Source: JADGOV01 sp963814355 (GTDB lineage Bacteria > Actinomycetota > Actinomycetes > JADGOV01). Taken from it: a stretch of 64,000 nucleotides of DNA. The stretch is from assembly GCA_963814355.1 (NCBI GenBank), contig CAWFCZ010000002.1:62001-126000 (forward strand). Direction: 5' to 3'. The notes beneath the pieces were generated by a model, which was given only the letters and a program-made list of their open reading frames with translations, was not told the origin of the DNA and ran no database searches. Below, one piece after another: positions 19,428-35,201 of this stretch. Every line of letters begins with the position of its first letter. Position 1 is the first letter of the stretch. The translations under genes and the position numbers were made by a program.

Positions 19428-20048
19428 CTATCTGTCGGCGCGCCGCCCCGCGGCCGGTCCGGGAAGCTCGGCGCCCGAGAGCACGGCTTGCGCGATCACC
19501 CGCATGCTCACCCGGCGGTTCATCGAGGTGGCCTGGATCCAGCGGAAAGCCGCCGGCTCGGTCATGGCGTGCTCGGACTGCAGCACGCCCTTGGCCCGGT
19601 CCAGCAGCTTTCGGGTCTCCAACCGGTCGGCGAGATCGGCGACCTCGTCTTCCAGTGAGACGATCTCGGCGAACCGGCTAGCGGCCATCTCGATGGCGGG
19701 CAGCAGGTCGGACTTGCCGAACGGCTTGACCAGGTACGCCATGGCGCCGGCGTCGCGAGCCCGCTCGACGAGGTCGCGTTGGGAGAACGCGGTCAGAATG
19801 ACCACCGGGGCGATCCGGGCATCGGCGATTCGGGCGGCCGCCTCGATCCCGTCCAGCACCGGCATTTGCACGTCGAGAATGATCAGGTCGGGCCGGTGCT
19901 GCTCCGCCAGGCGTACCGCGGTGTCGCCGTCGGCGGCCTCGGCGACGACGTCGTATCCCTCCTCCTCCAGCATCTCGCGCAGGTCCATCCGGATCAGCGC
20001 CTCGTCCTCGGCGATGAGCACGCGGCGCGGGGAGGTGCGGGCAGTCAT
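19428..20048 (-). CDS. pdtaR: ANTAR-domain response regulator (PdtaR-like)
   Basis: 206 residues. Receiver domain 9-125 with acidic pocket AEDE, phospho-acceptor D59 in LIILDVQMP, T in ILTAF and K in YLVKPFG; then a coiled linker and a C-terminal ANTAR RNA-binding domain (about 140-195: LLDRAKGVLQSEHAMTEPAAFRWIQATSMNRR). ANTAR regulators act by antitermination on nascent transcripts. Size and neighbourhood (tRNA, pyk, polA nearby) match Mycobacterium tuberculosis Rv1626/PdtaR. The start MTARTSP at 20048 follows a TAGATT -10 by 7 bases; upstream codons of the open frame fall into the tRNA gene and are excluded. No partner kinase is adjacent. Confidence 0.9.
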   Translation of the reverse strand: MTARTSPRRVLIAEDEALIRMDLREMLEEEGYDVVAEAADGDTAVRLAEQHRPDLIILDVQMPVLDGIEAAARIADARIAPVVILTAFSQRDLVERARDAGAMAYLVKPFGKSDLLPAIEMAASRFAEIVSLEDEVADLADRLETRKLLDRAKGVLQSEHAMTEPAAFRWIQATSMNRRVSMRVIAQAVLSGAELPGPAAGRRADR

Positions 20049-20055
20049 ATCCGGC

Positions 20056-20061
20056 AATCTA
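20056..20061 (-). promoter_or_regulatory. Candidate -10 box of pdtaR (TAGATT), leaderless
   Basis: TAGATT ends 7 bases before the ATG. It lies 32 bp downstream of the tRNA 3' end on the same strand, so pdtaR can be transcribed separately from the tRNA. Confidence 0.45.
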
Positions 20062-20092
20062 CCGGCGCCCGGTACGGGCTCTGGTGAGGAAG

Positions 20093-20165
20093 TAGGCCTG
20101 GTGGGATTCGAACCCACACTGTCGCGAGTTTGAGTCGCGTCCCTCTGCCGTTGGGGTACAGGCCC
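20093..20165 (-). tRNA. tRNA with CAA (Leu) anticodon but short variable arm
   Basis: 73 nt, no encoded CCA. Acceptor GGGCCTG pairs with CAGGCCT (first pair G-U) and the discriminator is A. The D arm keeps A14, GG and A21; the anticodon stem CGCGA/TCGCG encloses loop CTCAAAC, giving anticodon CAA. The variable region is only ACAGT, then a perfect T arm GTGGG-TTCGAAT-CCCAC. Leucine tRNAs normally have a long variable arm, so this class I body with a Leu anticodon is unusual; identity rests on the anticodon and A73 only. Between pyk and pdtaR on the same strand. Confidence 0.85.
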
Positions 20166-20194
20166 GTCCCCTGCGAGATTACCGGTCCGGTTCC

Positions 20195-21610
20195 TCACTC
20201 CCCGCCGATCCGATGCACCCGCATGGCGTTCGTCGTACCGGCCCGCCCAGGCGGGCTGCCGGCCACGATCACCACCAGATCGCCCCGCTTGAGTCGGTTG
20301 ATCTCCAGCAGGGCGGCGTCCACCTGCCGGACCATCTCGTCGGTGTGCCGGACCGGCGGGACCAGGAAGGTCTCCACCCCCCAGGTCAGCGTCAGCCGGT
20401 TGCGGACCGCCTCCTCCGGGGTGAAGGCCAGCATGGGGATCACGCTGCGGTGCTTGGCGAGCCGCTGGACGGTGTCCCCGGTCTGGGTGAAGGCGACCAG
20501 GGCGGCGGCGCCCACCGTTGCCCCGGTCAACGCGGCCGCGGCGGCGATCGCGCCGCCGATCGTGCTCGGCCCGCCGGACAGGTGCGGCAGCCGCTCCAAC
20601 CCGTCGGCTTCGACCTGCCGGATGATGCGGTCCATGGTGGCTACCGCCTCACCGGGGTAGCGGCCCACGCTGGTCTCCCCGGAGAGCATCACCGCGTCCG
20701 CGCCGTCCAGCACCGCGTTCGCCACGTCGGAGGCCTCGGCCCGGGTCGGGCGCGGGGCGGAAATCATGGACTCGAGCATCTGGGTGGCGACGATCACCGG
20801 CTTGGAACGCTCCCTGGCCATCGTGATCGCCCGCTTCTGGACCAGCGGGACCTGCTCCAACGGCAGTTCCACCCCCAGGTCGCCGCGGGCGACCATCAGC
20901 CCGTCGAAGACCGCCAGGATCTCCGCCAACCGGTCCACCGCCTGCGGCTTCTCCAGCTTGGCGATCACCGGCCGCCTGATGCCTTCCTCGTCCATGATCC
21001 GGTGGACGGCCACGATGTCCTCCGGGCCGCGTACGAAAGACAGTGCGACCAGGTCGGCACCGGCGCGCAGCGCCCAGCGCAGGTCCGCCTCGTCCTTGGA
21101 CGACATCGCCGGCACGCTGACCGGAACGCCCGGCAGGTTGAGCCCCTTGTGATCGGAGACGTCGCCGCCGACCACCACCCGGGTGAGCACATCGGTGCCG
21201 CCGCCGCGCTCCACGGCGAGGACGACCCGCCCGTCGTCCACCAGGATGGCGTCGCCGGTGTGGACGTCCGCGGCCAGGCCATCGTAGGTCGTCGAGCACC
21301 GGCCGGCGTCGCCGGGCACGTCCCGCGTGGTGATGACGAAGTCGTCGCCCCGGCGCAGGGTGACCGGACCGGCGGCGAACGTGCCCAGCCGGATCTTCGG
21401 CCCCTGCAGGTCGGCCAGGATCCCGACGGCGCGATCGCTGTCCGCGCTGGCCGACCGGATCGCCTCGACGGCCGCACGGTGCTCGGCTCGGGCGCCATGG
21501 GACAGGTTGAGCCGGGCCACGTCCATGCCGGTGTCGATCAGCATCCGGATCTGGGCGGCCGACGCGGTGGCCGGGCCCAGCGTGCAGACAATCTTCGCGT
21601 GCCGCCGCAT
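20195..21610 (-). CDS. pyk: Pyruvate kinase
   Basis: 471 residues, normal length. Glycolytic enzyme converting phosphoenolpyruvate and ADP to pyruvate and ATP. Visible: N-terminal AKIVCTLGPATAS, the catalytic-lysine motif PVIAKLEKPQAV, MVARGDLGVELPLEQVP (metal ligands), TQMLESMI, and the substrate-site segment DAVMLSGETSVGRYPGEAV. Start ATG at 21610 is preceded at 6 bases by a TAGCCT -10, with no ribosome-binding site, so the transcript is probably leaderless. The stop lies 30 bp from the 5' end of the tRNA. Confidence 0.97.
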   Translation of the reverse strand: MRRHAKIVCTLGPATASAAQIRMLIDTGMDVARLNLSHGARAEHRAAVEAIRSASADSDRAVGILADLQGPKIRLGTFAAGPVTLRRGDDFVITTRDVPGDAGRCSTTYDGLAADVHTGDAILVDDGRVVLAVERGGGTDVLTRVVVGGDVSDHKGLNLPGVPVSVPAMSSKDEADLRWALRAGADLVALSFVRGPEDIVAVHRIMDEEGIRRPVIAKLEKPQAVDRLAEILAVFDGLMVARGDLGVELPLEQVPLVQKRAITMARERSKPVIVATQMLESMISAPRPTRAEASDVANAVLDGADAVMLSGETSVGRYPGEAVATMDRIIRQVEADGLERLPHLSGGPSTIGGAIAAAAALTGATVGAAALVAFTQTGDTVQRLAKHRSVIPMLAFTPEEAVRNRLTLTWGVETFLVPPVRHTDEMVRQVDAALLEINRLKRGDLVVIVAGSPPGRAGTTNAMRVHRIGGE

Positions 21611-21616
21611 GCCGGC

Positions 21617-21622
21617 AGGCTA
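21617..21622 (-). promoter_or_regulatory. Candidate -10 box of pyk (TAGCCT), leaderless
   Basis: TAGCCT ends exactly 6 bases before the ATG, the same arrangement as at polA, the VIT1 gene and several others in the window. Confidence 0.5.
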
Positions 21623-21710
21623 CGTGGCACCGGCCGTTACCCGGGATGCCGCTCCGGCCGCGGGGGGCCGGTGGTCGGCTCGGCTCGTGCGTCAACCGTC
21701 TCCGCGTGCC

Positions 21711-21764
21711 GTGATCCAGGCCCCGCTGGGCACACCTGAGGGGGGCGGGCGGGGCCAGGATCAC
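21711..21764 (+). repeat. 54-bp palindromic element, copy 4
   Basis: Begins GTGATCCAGGCCCCGC and ends GCGGGGCCAGGATCAC; 15 of 16 outer positions pair. The middle (GGGCACACCTGAGGG) is unpaired. It lies between pyk and the subtilase stop and overlaps by six bases the duplicated subtilase end. Confidence 0.87.
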
Positions 21765-21838
21765 CGAAGGCCGGCGCCAGCGGACCGCGGTAGCGCGGCC
21801 TCGATCACGGCAGGCCGGCGCTAGCGGACCGCGGTCAG
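21759..21838. repeat. Direct duplication of the 3' end of the subtilase gene
   Basis: A 36-bp sequence occurs at 21759-21794 and again at 21803-21838 (period 44), sharing GGCCGGCGC, then AGCGGACCGCGGT, with four differences. The second copy is the genuine last codons and stop of the subtilase gene; in the first copy the stop triplet is altered. The outer copy joins the right end of palindrome copy 4. Confidence 0.8.
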
Positions 21839-23530
21839 GGCGTTCACGATGCCATAGCCGTAGAAGCCGTTGTCGGCGGCCGGCCCGGCGCAGTACGCCG
21901 AATAGCGGGCCACCGACGCGTCGAGCAGGTGCAGCGTGTACCGGAACAGCCGCGGCTGCGGGCAGGCGTGCGCCACCGCGGTGGCCAGCAAGATGCCGCG
22001 GGTCCGGGCCGGGTTCAGCGTCAACCCGCCGGGGTGCGCCGGGTCGGCGTGGCCGTACTGGCTGACGATCAGCGCGCCGACACCGGTGGCGTGCGGGGAG
22101 GCCATCGAGGTGCCCTGCAGGTACTGGTAGTACGCGCAGGACCCGGCATGGCAGTCCTTCACCACCGCGTCGGTGGTCGGGTTGCCGTTGTGGTCGATGT
22201 CGCCGTTGAGCCGAGCGAGCCGGGTCGGGTACGCGGCGAGCACGCCCAGCCGGACGTCGCGGGTGCCGTCCGGGCTGTCGTAGGTGTCGCCCCCCGGGGC
22301 GGCCACGTCGGTCTGCTCGGTGCCGTAGTTGGAGTAGAAGGACTTGCGGGTGCTCAGCCCGGTCGCCGAGACCACATTGACGCCGTTGGTTTCGGTCGGC
22401 ACGTCGATGCAGCGGTTGCTCACGGTCCGGGGGTGCTCGGTGCCCGGCGGGTAGTCCGGGCTGGTGTCGTCGAAGGTCGGGTTCCCGAGGTCGGTGGCCT
22501 CGTTGCCGGCCGCGGAGAACGGAGCGACGCCGTGGTGCACCGCGTAGTTCATCGCCCGCTGGGTGGCCACCCGGATGGTGCGCTGCTCCATCTTCTCGCG
22601 CGGGGTATCGGCGGCGTTGTTCCAGCAGTTGTACAGCCACGGGTCGACGTAGTAGCTCATGTTCACCACGTCCACCCCGAGGTCGCCGGCGTAGGTCAGC
22701 GCGTCCAGGGTGGGCTGCAGGAAGAAGTACCCGGAGTCCTGGCCGGCGCGGATGTTGACCAGCGTGACGTTGGGGGCCACGCCGGCGATGCCGCGACCGT
22801 TGATCGGCGCGCCGATCGTGCTGGCCACGTGGGTGCCGTGGCCGTCGTCGTCCCAGTTGGCCGGGTCCTTGCAGCCGGCGAACTCACACGGGCCGTCGAT
22901 CAGCGGGATGTCGGTGGTGAAGTTACGGGAGTCCCGGGCGTCGAAGTTGGCCTTGATGTCCGGGTGCGTGCCGTCGATGCCGGTGTCGATGACGCCGACC
23001 AGCACCTTGCGGCTGCCGGGTTGGACCCGGTAGGAGCCGCCCGGGGTGGCGCCGATCTGGCGCATGTCCCACTGCCGGTCCGCCAGCGGTTCGGCCCGCA
23101 CGCCGGCGGGCTGCACCGCCTTGCTGGCATCGGTGCGGAAGGTACGGCTGGTCGCCAACCGCTCGATGGCGTCGCGCTTGGGGCGCGCCGTCGGGGCGTA
23201 GCCGATGGGTTGGTTGCGGGCCGCGCCGTAGAGCACCGCTGACCCCGCCACTCGATCGGCGAACGCCGCGTCGGAGGACCGGACCAGGGCGTAGCCGACC
23301 TTGGTGTTGTCCCGGACGAGCGTGCCGCCGGCCTTGGCGATCGCCGCCCGGGCCGCAGTGGGGCTCGCACCGGCGACGTAGAGCACGACGTAGTCCTGCG
23401 CCCGCGCGGCGCTGACCCTCGACCCGCTGGCCCCGGCGGTGACCGGAGCGGCCAGCAGGCCGGCGACCACGGTGGCGGCGGCGGAGCCCGCCAGGGACGT
23501 ACGAACGGATACCCGCACCGGAACCTCCAT
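21821..23530 (-). CDS. Secreted subtilisin-like serine protease (S8 family)
   Basis: 569 residues. Signal peptide (Arg followed by hydrophobic SLAGSAAATVVAGLLAAPVTAGAS), an inhibitor-like pro-region (about 45-110: YVVLYVAGASPTAARAAIAKAGG), then the S8 domain with catalytic D182 (VGVIDTGIDGTHPD), H231 (DGHGTHVA) and S475 (GTSMASPHATG); N343 in AAGNE forms the oxyanion hole. Several Cys pairs suit an exported enzyme. Ends in GIVNALTAVR with no membrane anchor, so it is probably released. Its last codons are duplicated just downstream. Confidence 0.93.
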   Translation of the reverse strand: MEVPVRVSVRTSLAGSAAATVVAGLLAAPVTAGASGSRVSAARAQDYVVLYVAGASPTAARAAIAKAGGTLVRDNTKVGYALVRSSDAAFADRVAGSAVLYGAARNQPIGYAPTARPKRDAIERLATSRTFRTDASKAVQPAGVRAEPLADRQWDMRQIGATPGGSYRVQPGSRKVLVGVIDTGIDGTHPDIKANFDARDSRNFTTDIPLIDGPCEFAGCKDPANWDDDGHGTHVASTIGAPINGRGIAGVAPNVTLVNIRAGQDSGYFFLQPTLDALTYAGDLGVDVVNMSYYVDPWLYNCWNNAADTPREKMEQRTIRVATQRAMNYAVHHGVAPFSAAGNEATDLGNPTFDDTSPDYPPGTEHPRTVSNRCIDVPTETNGVNVVSATGLSTRKSFYSNYGTEQTDVAAPGGDTYDSPDGTRDVRLGVLAAYPTRLARLNGDIDHNGNPTTDAVVKDCHAGSCAYYQYLQGTSMASPHATGVGALIVSQYGHADPAHPGGLTLNPARTRGILLATAVAHACPQPRLFRYTLHLLDASVARYSAYCAGPAADNGFYGYGIVNALTAVR

Positions 23531-23651
23531 GACGGCGCGCCGTCCTCGGCGCGCTGCGGGGAAGCTACCTGTCGTGCGGAGCTCCTGTACAGGGCCTGAA
23601 CGGGCAATCTGGGGACAAGCGGCTTACCCGCGGGTACCGGAGGTCTTGCCG

Positions 23652-25097
<1,446 letters not shown>

Positions 25098-25114
25098 CTG
25101 AGCCCCCACCAGAG

Positions 25115-29749
<4,635 letters not shown>

Positions 29750-29873
29750 GGCGCAGAGCCCTTCCGTCGCATGTGCTGGTGGGGGGTCGTTCGGCGCACG
29801 GGACGACGTTGGCCCTGCTGGGGTCGAGATTACCGGATCGGAAGGAGTGCGCGGCCGCACCCGAATCATGCGC

Positions 29874-31043
29874 CTAGCGGCGGCCTTCCACCTCGGCGAC
29901 GGCCGACCCGAGAGGCCGCTGCTCGTCGGGGTCGGGATCCCTCGTGGAGCCGCCCCCGTCACCGAGGTCGTCAGTGATCGCCTTGACGATCGCCAAACCC
30001 TGGGCAGCCAGGGTGGCCACCGCGCTGTTGACCCCCTCCGTGCCGTTGAGGATGGTCAGGTTCGAGCCCTTGAGGCCGTCGGCGGCGGCCCGTACCAGGT
30101 CGGGCAGCTGGGAGATGATCGCCTGGTCCAGGGCGATCCGACCCTGGGCGGCGGCCGCCTCGGCGCTGAGCTTCGTCGCCTCCGCCTGGGCGGTGGCCAG
30201 GGTGCGGATGCGCTCCGCCTCCGCCTCGGCCGGCTTGATCACCTCGGCGATCAGCTCGGCTTGACGCAACTCGGCGTTCTTCACGGCCACCAGGGACTGC
30301 TCGGCCAGCACGGCCTGCTGGGCTTGGGCCGCAGCCAACGGACCGGCCTGCGACGCCTTCTGCTGGGCGGCGTCGATCTCCGCCTGGTACTGCGCCCGGG
30401 CGACCGCCGTCTGCCGGGCGTACTCCGCCTGGTTGCGATCGCTCTCCTGGCGGGCCATCGCGCTCGCCTGGTCCGCGGCTGCCTGGGCGATCTGGGCCGC
30501 CTGGTTGACGGTGGCCTGGTGCGGGGCGGCGAGCGCCTTGATGTAGCCGCTGCCCTTGTCGTCGATGGACTGGATCTGCAGGCTGTCCACCGATAGGCCG
30601 ATCTTCGCCATCTCCACCTTGGAGGCGTCGAGGACGTTCTCCGCCAGCGTCTGGCGCTCCCGGATGATCGCCTCGACGGTCATGCTGCCGACGATGGAGC
30701 GCAGGTGGCCGGCGAAGATCTGTCCGGTCAGCTCGTCCATCTGGTTCTGGTCGGCGAGGAAGCGTTGCGCGGCGGAGGCGATGGACGCGTTGTCGCTGCC
30801 CACCTTGAACGCGATGACGGCCTTGACGGCGAGCGCGATGCCCTGCTGGGTGACGCAGTCCTCGGTGACCGCGGCTTCCCGCATGGCCAGGGTCAGGAAC
30901 GAAACCTTCCGCAGCACCGGCAGGACCCAGGCGCCGTGGCCGGTGACGATCCGGAACGGCAGGGTGGTGGCCCCGGAATCCTTTTGTTTCCCGCCGGAGA
31001 CGAGCATCGCCTCATTCGGCGCCGGTACGTGGTAGCCGAGCAC
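29874..31043 (-). CDS. SPFH/flotillin family protein
   Basis: 389 residues. SPFH (band-7) domain in the first 170 residues (MLGYHVPAPNEAMLVSGGK, FRIVTGHGAWVLPVLRKVSFLTL), then a long Ala/Glu/Gln-rich coiled coil (about 175-310) with the AE-type repeats of flotillins. No N-terminal membrane helix; members associate with membranes through the SPFH domain and oligomerise. Start is GTG 31043, which follows the stop of the small upstream gene by 6 bp, indicating an operon. Role in membrane organisation is inferred from the family. Confidence 0.88.
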   Translation of the reverse strand: MLGYHVPAPNEAMLVSGGKQKDSGATTLPFRIVTGHGAWVLPVLRKVSFLTLAMREAAVTEDCVTQQGIALAVKAVIAFKVGSDNASIASAAQRFLADQNQMDELTGQIFAGHLRSIVGSMTVEAIIRERQTLAENVLDASKVEMAKIGLSVDSLQIQSIDDKGSGYIKALAAPHQATVNQAAQIAQAAADQASAMARQESDRNQAEYARQTAVARAQYQAEIDAAQQKASQAGPLAAAQAQQAVLAEQSLVAVKNAELRQAELIAEVIKPAEAEAERIRTLATAQAEATKLSAEAAAAQGRIALDQAIISQLPDLVRAAADGLKGSNLTILNGTEGVNSAVATLAAQGLAIVKAITDDLGDGGGSTRDPDPDEQRPLGSAVAEVEGRR

Positions 31044-31049
31044 GGTTGC

Positions 31050-31328
31050 CTACCCCTCTTCCTCGCCGGTGGTACCGGGCAGGAGCGGCTCGGCACCGAG
31101 CGATCCGGTGAGGAGTGTGGTGAGCGGCCAGGGCACGACATCCACCGAACCGGCCTTCGGCTGGTTGATGACGAGTACCTCCTCGCCGGGTTCGAGGTAG
31201 GAGTCGCTGTAGGCCAGCAGCAGTGCATGGCAGCCTCGGAGCATGACCCGTACCTCGCCGGGGCCGGCCGGCCCGCGGACCCGGGCGACGACCTCGCCGA
31301 CCTGGCCCACCACGTCGCGGTCGGTCAC
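31050..31328 (-). CDS. Small NfeD-like OB-fold protein upstream of flotillin
   Basis: 92 residues. The pattern VGEVVARVRGPAGPGEVRVMLRG followed by PGEEVLVI resembles the C-terminal OB-fold of NfeD proteins, which are typically encoded beside flotillins; there are no membrane helices. GTG start at 31328 is set by GAGGAGG 7 bases upstream. Coupled closely to the flotillin gene. The NfeD assignment relies on the pattern and the neighbour; a plain conserved hypothetical is the alternative. Confidence 0.65.
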   Translation of the reverse strand: MTDRDVVGQVGEVVARVRGPAGPGEVRVMLRGCHALLLAYSDSYLEPGEEVLVINQPKAGSVDVVPWPLTTLLTGSLGAEPLLPGTTGEEEG

Positions 31329-31418
31329 TGTTCGTCCTCCTCGCGACCAGTATGGCGGTATCCGCCGCACCGATCACAGCCTTTTCCGCCGCCCGGATGG
31401 ACGGCCCTCGCCCCCGCC

Positions 31419-32129
31419 TCAGGTGACGCCGGTGCCGATCGCCGCACCGATGCCGAAGGTGACCGCGGCCGAGAGGCTGCCGAGCAGGAGCTGGCGCCCC
31501 CCGCCGTAGAGCAGGTTCCGGGAGGCCAACCGGGCCACCAGCGCCCCTGCCAGGAACAACGCCAACCCGGCGAAGATCATCGCCCAGACCAGCGTAGTGG
31601 CCCCGAGCAGGTAGGGCAGCAGCGGGACGAAGGCGCCGACGGAGAACGCGGCGAAGGAGGACCCGGCGGCCGTCCACGGCGAGGGCAGGTCGTCGGGGTC
31701 GATCCCGAGTTCCTCCCGGGCGTGCACCCGCCAGGCCTGTTCCGGGTTGGCGGACAGCTGCCGGGCCACCTCGGCGGCGAGCGGCGCGTCGAGCCCGCGA
31801 GCCCGGTACATCGCCGCCAGCTCGGCCTCCTCAGCGACCGGAGCCCTTCGCAGTTCGGCCTTTTCCACGGCGATCTCGGCTTCAGTGAGTTCGGCCTGGG
31901 ACTTGACCGAGACGTACTCCCCGGTGGCCATCGAGAACGCTCCGGCGACCAGCCCGGCGAGCCCGGTGAGGGCCACCGCGCGGGGCGCGACCCCGCCGCC
32001 GACGACGCCGGCGATCAGCGCGAAGTTGGAGACCAGGCCGTCGGTGACCCCGAAGACCGCCGGTCGCAGCCAGCCGCCGGTGACGTCGCGATGGGTGTGG
32101 TGGATCTCCATCCGAGACTCGGCGGTCAT
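31419..32129 (-). CDS. VIT1/CCC1 family membrane transporter
   Basis: 236 residues. VFGVTDGLVSNFALIAGVVGG near the N-terminus, followed by LVAGAFSMATGEYVSVKSQ, is the signature of VIT1/CCC1 iron/manganese carriers; a charged cytoplasmic helical insertion (about 75-150, Glu-rich) precedes three more membrane segments. Likely exports or stores divalent metal. ATG 32129 is preceded at 6 bases by TAGCCT, and the first three bases of that hexamer are the lgt stop codon. Confidence 0.88.
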   Translation of the reverse strand: MTAESRMEIHHTHRDVTGGWLRPAVFGVTDGLVSNFALIAGVVGGGVAPRAVALTGLAGLVAGAFSMATGEYVSVKSQAELTEAEIAVEKAELRRAPVAEEAELAAMYRARGLDAPLAAEVARQLSANPEQAWRVHAREELGIDPDDLPSPWTAAGSSFAAFSVGAFVPLLPYLLGATTLVWAMIFAGLALFLAGALVARLASRNLLYGGGRQLLLGSLSAAVTFGIGAAIGTGVT

Positions 32130-32135
32130 GCGCCC

Positions 32136-32141
32136 AGGCTA
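32136..32141 (-). promoter_or_regulatory. Candidate -10 box of the VIT1 gene (TAGCCT) overlapping the lgt stop
   Basis: TAGCCT ends 6 bases before the VIT1 ATG. Its TAG is the lgt stop codon (32139-32141), so promoter and upstream coding end share bases. Confidence 0.45.
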
Positions 32142-32999
32142 TCCGGCAGCGGCGGGGGCACCCGCGTCGTTGGCCGGCCCCTGGCGGTCCTCCTCGGCCG
32201 GTTCCACGCTGGGTTCCCGGCCGTGGCCGCGGGCCGCGACGAGGTAGCCGGCGGCGCCCAGGAAGACCAGTCCGGCCGTCCAAATGTTAAGCCGCACGCC
32301 GAGGATGTGGTTCGCGTGATCGACCCGCAGCGCCTCGATCCACAGCCGGCCGGCGGTGTACCCGGCGACGTAGAGCGCGAAGACCCGGCCACCGCCCATC
32401 CGGTAACGGCGGTCGGCCCAGATCACCAGCGCGGCGACGCCAAGGTCCCACAACAGCTCGTAGAGGAAGGTAGGGTGGTAGTACCCGGGTACGCCGTCCT
32501 CCGGTCGGGTGATGTGCAGCGCCCACGGCAGGTCGGTGGCCCGCCCGTACAACTCCTGGTTGAACCAGTTACCGAGCCGGCCGATGGCCTGGGCGATCGC
32601 GATCCCGGGCGCGACCGCGTCTCCGAACGCCGCGATGGACAGCCCCCGGCGGGAGCAGGCGATCCAGGCCGCCAGCGCCCCGACCGTGATGCCCCCCCAG
32701 ATACCCAGACCGCCTTGCCAGATCTTGAACGCGTCCAGCGGCGACCGGCCACGGCCGAAGTACAGCTCAGGATCGGTGAGGACGTGGTAAAGCCGGGCGC
32801 CGAGCAGGCCGAAGGGGACCGCCCACACCGCGATGTCCGCCACCGTGCCGTGCCGGCCGCCCCGAGCCACCCACCGGCGGTCGCCCAGGTAGACCGCGAC
32901 GAGAACCCCGAGAATGATGCAGAAGGCGTACGCCCGGATCGGAAACGGCCCAAGGTGCCAGACACCGTGGGCTGGACTGGGGATCGAGGCGAGGACCAT
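32139..32999 (-). CDS. lgt: Prolipoprotein diacylglyceryl transferase
   Basis: 286 residues. Attaches diacylglycerol to the lipobox cysteine of prelipoproteins in the membrane. Seven hydrophobic segments; the diagnostic loop QAIGRLGNWFNQELYGR is present with its essential Arg and Asn, as are GARLYHVLTD and PTFLYELLWDLG. Charged, poorly conserved C-terminal tail of about 35 residues. Located 40 bp after trpA on the same strand, a common actinobacterial arrangement. A TAGCGT hexamer 9 bases before the ATG may give it its own short-leader transcript. LivK in this window is one of its substrates. Confidence 0.95.
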   Translation of the reverse strand: MVLASIPSPAHGVWHLGPFPIRAYAFCIILGVLVAVYLGDRRWVARGGRHGTVADIAVWAVPFGLLGARLYHVLTDPELYFGRGRSPLDAFKIWQGGLGIWGGITVGALAAWIACSRRGLSIAAFGDAVAPGIAIAQAIGRLGNWFNQELYGRATDLPWALHITRPEDGVPGYYHPTFLYELLWDLGVAALVIWADRRYRMGGGRVFALYVAGYTAGRLWIEALRVDHANHILGVRLNIWTAGLVFLGAAGYLVAARGHGREPSVEPAEEDRQGPANDAGAPAAAG

Positions 33000-33039
33000 G
33001 CTGGTTCGACGCTAGCCCACTGGCCCCCGCGGCACTCGG

Positions 33040-33830
33040 CTAGCCGCGCACCGCGACGGAGCGGACCCCGGCCGCGAGCTCGGCGGCCAGCGGCGCCGGG
33101 TCCCCCCCGTCGAGCAGCCGCCGGACGAAGGCGGACCCGACGATCACCCCGTCCGCGTAGCCGGCGACCTCGGCGGCCTGCCGCCCGGTGCTGACGCCCA
33201 GCCCGACCGCGACCGGCAGCCCGGTCACGGCCCGCACCCGGGCGACCAGAGCGGCGGCGGTGTCGGCGACCGCGTCCCGGGCGCCGGTGACGCCCATCGT
33301 GGAGGCGGCGTAGACGAAACCGCGGGTCACCGCCGCGATGTCGGCGATCCGGGCGTCGGTGGAGGACGGCGCGACCAGGAACACCGGATCGAGCCCGGCC
33401 CGCTCGGTCGCCTCCAGCCACGGACCGGCTTCCTCCGGTACCAGATCCGGAGTGATCACGCCGGCCCCGCCAGCGGCGGCCAGATCGCCGGCGAAGCGGT
33501 CCACGCCGTAGCGTTCGACGGGGTTCCAGTAGGTCATGACCAGCGTCGGGACGCCGGTGGCGGCCACCGCCTCCACGGTGCGCAGCACGTCGTACGGCGT
33601 GGTCCCGCCGGCCAGCGCCGCGGCTGCGGCCCGCTGGATCGTCGGGCCGTCCATCAGCGGGTCGGAGTAGGGCAGCCCGACCTCCACGACGTCCACGCCG
33701 GCGTCGACCATGCGGCGGAAGGCGGCAACCGCCCCGCCGTAGGAGGGGAAGCCGGCCGGCAGGTAGCCGATCAAAAGCGGGCGGCCGGCGTCGGTGAAGG
33801 CCGCTGAGAGCCGGCTCGCCACCCCGGTAC

Positions 33831-33834
<4 letters not shown>
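33040..33834 (-). CDS. trpA: Tryptophan synthase alpha subunit
   Basis: 264 residues. Cleaves indole-3-glycerol phosphate to indole. VEVGLPYSDPLMDGPTIQRA holds the catalytic acid region, and VGLGVSTGRQAAEVAGYADGVIVGSAFV is the phosphate-binding end of the TIM barrel. GTG start 33834 overlaps the trpB stop as GTGA, so the two subunits are made coupled. Confidence 0.96.
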
Positions 33835-35197
<1,363 letters not shown>

Positions 35198-35201
<4 letters not shown>

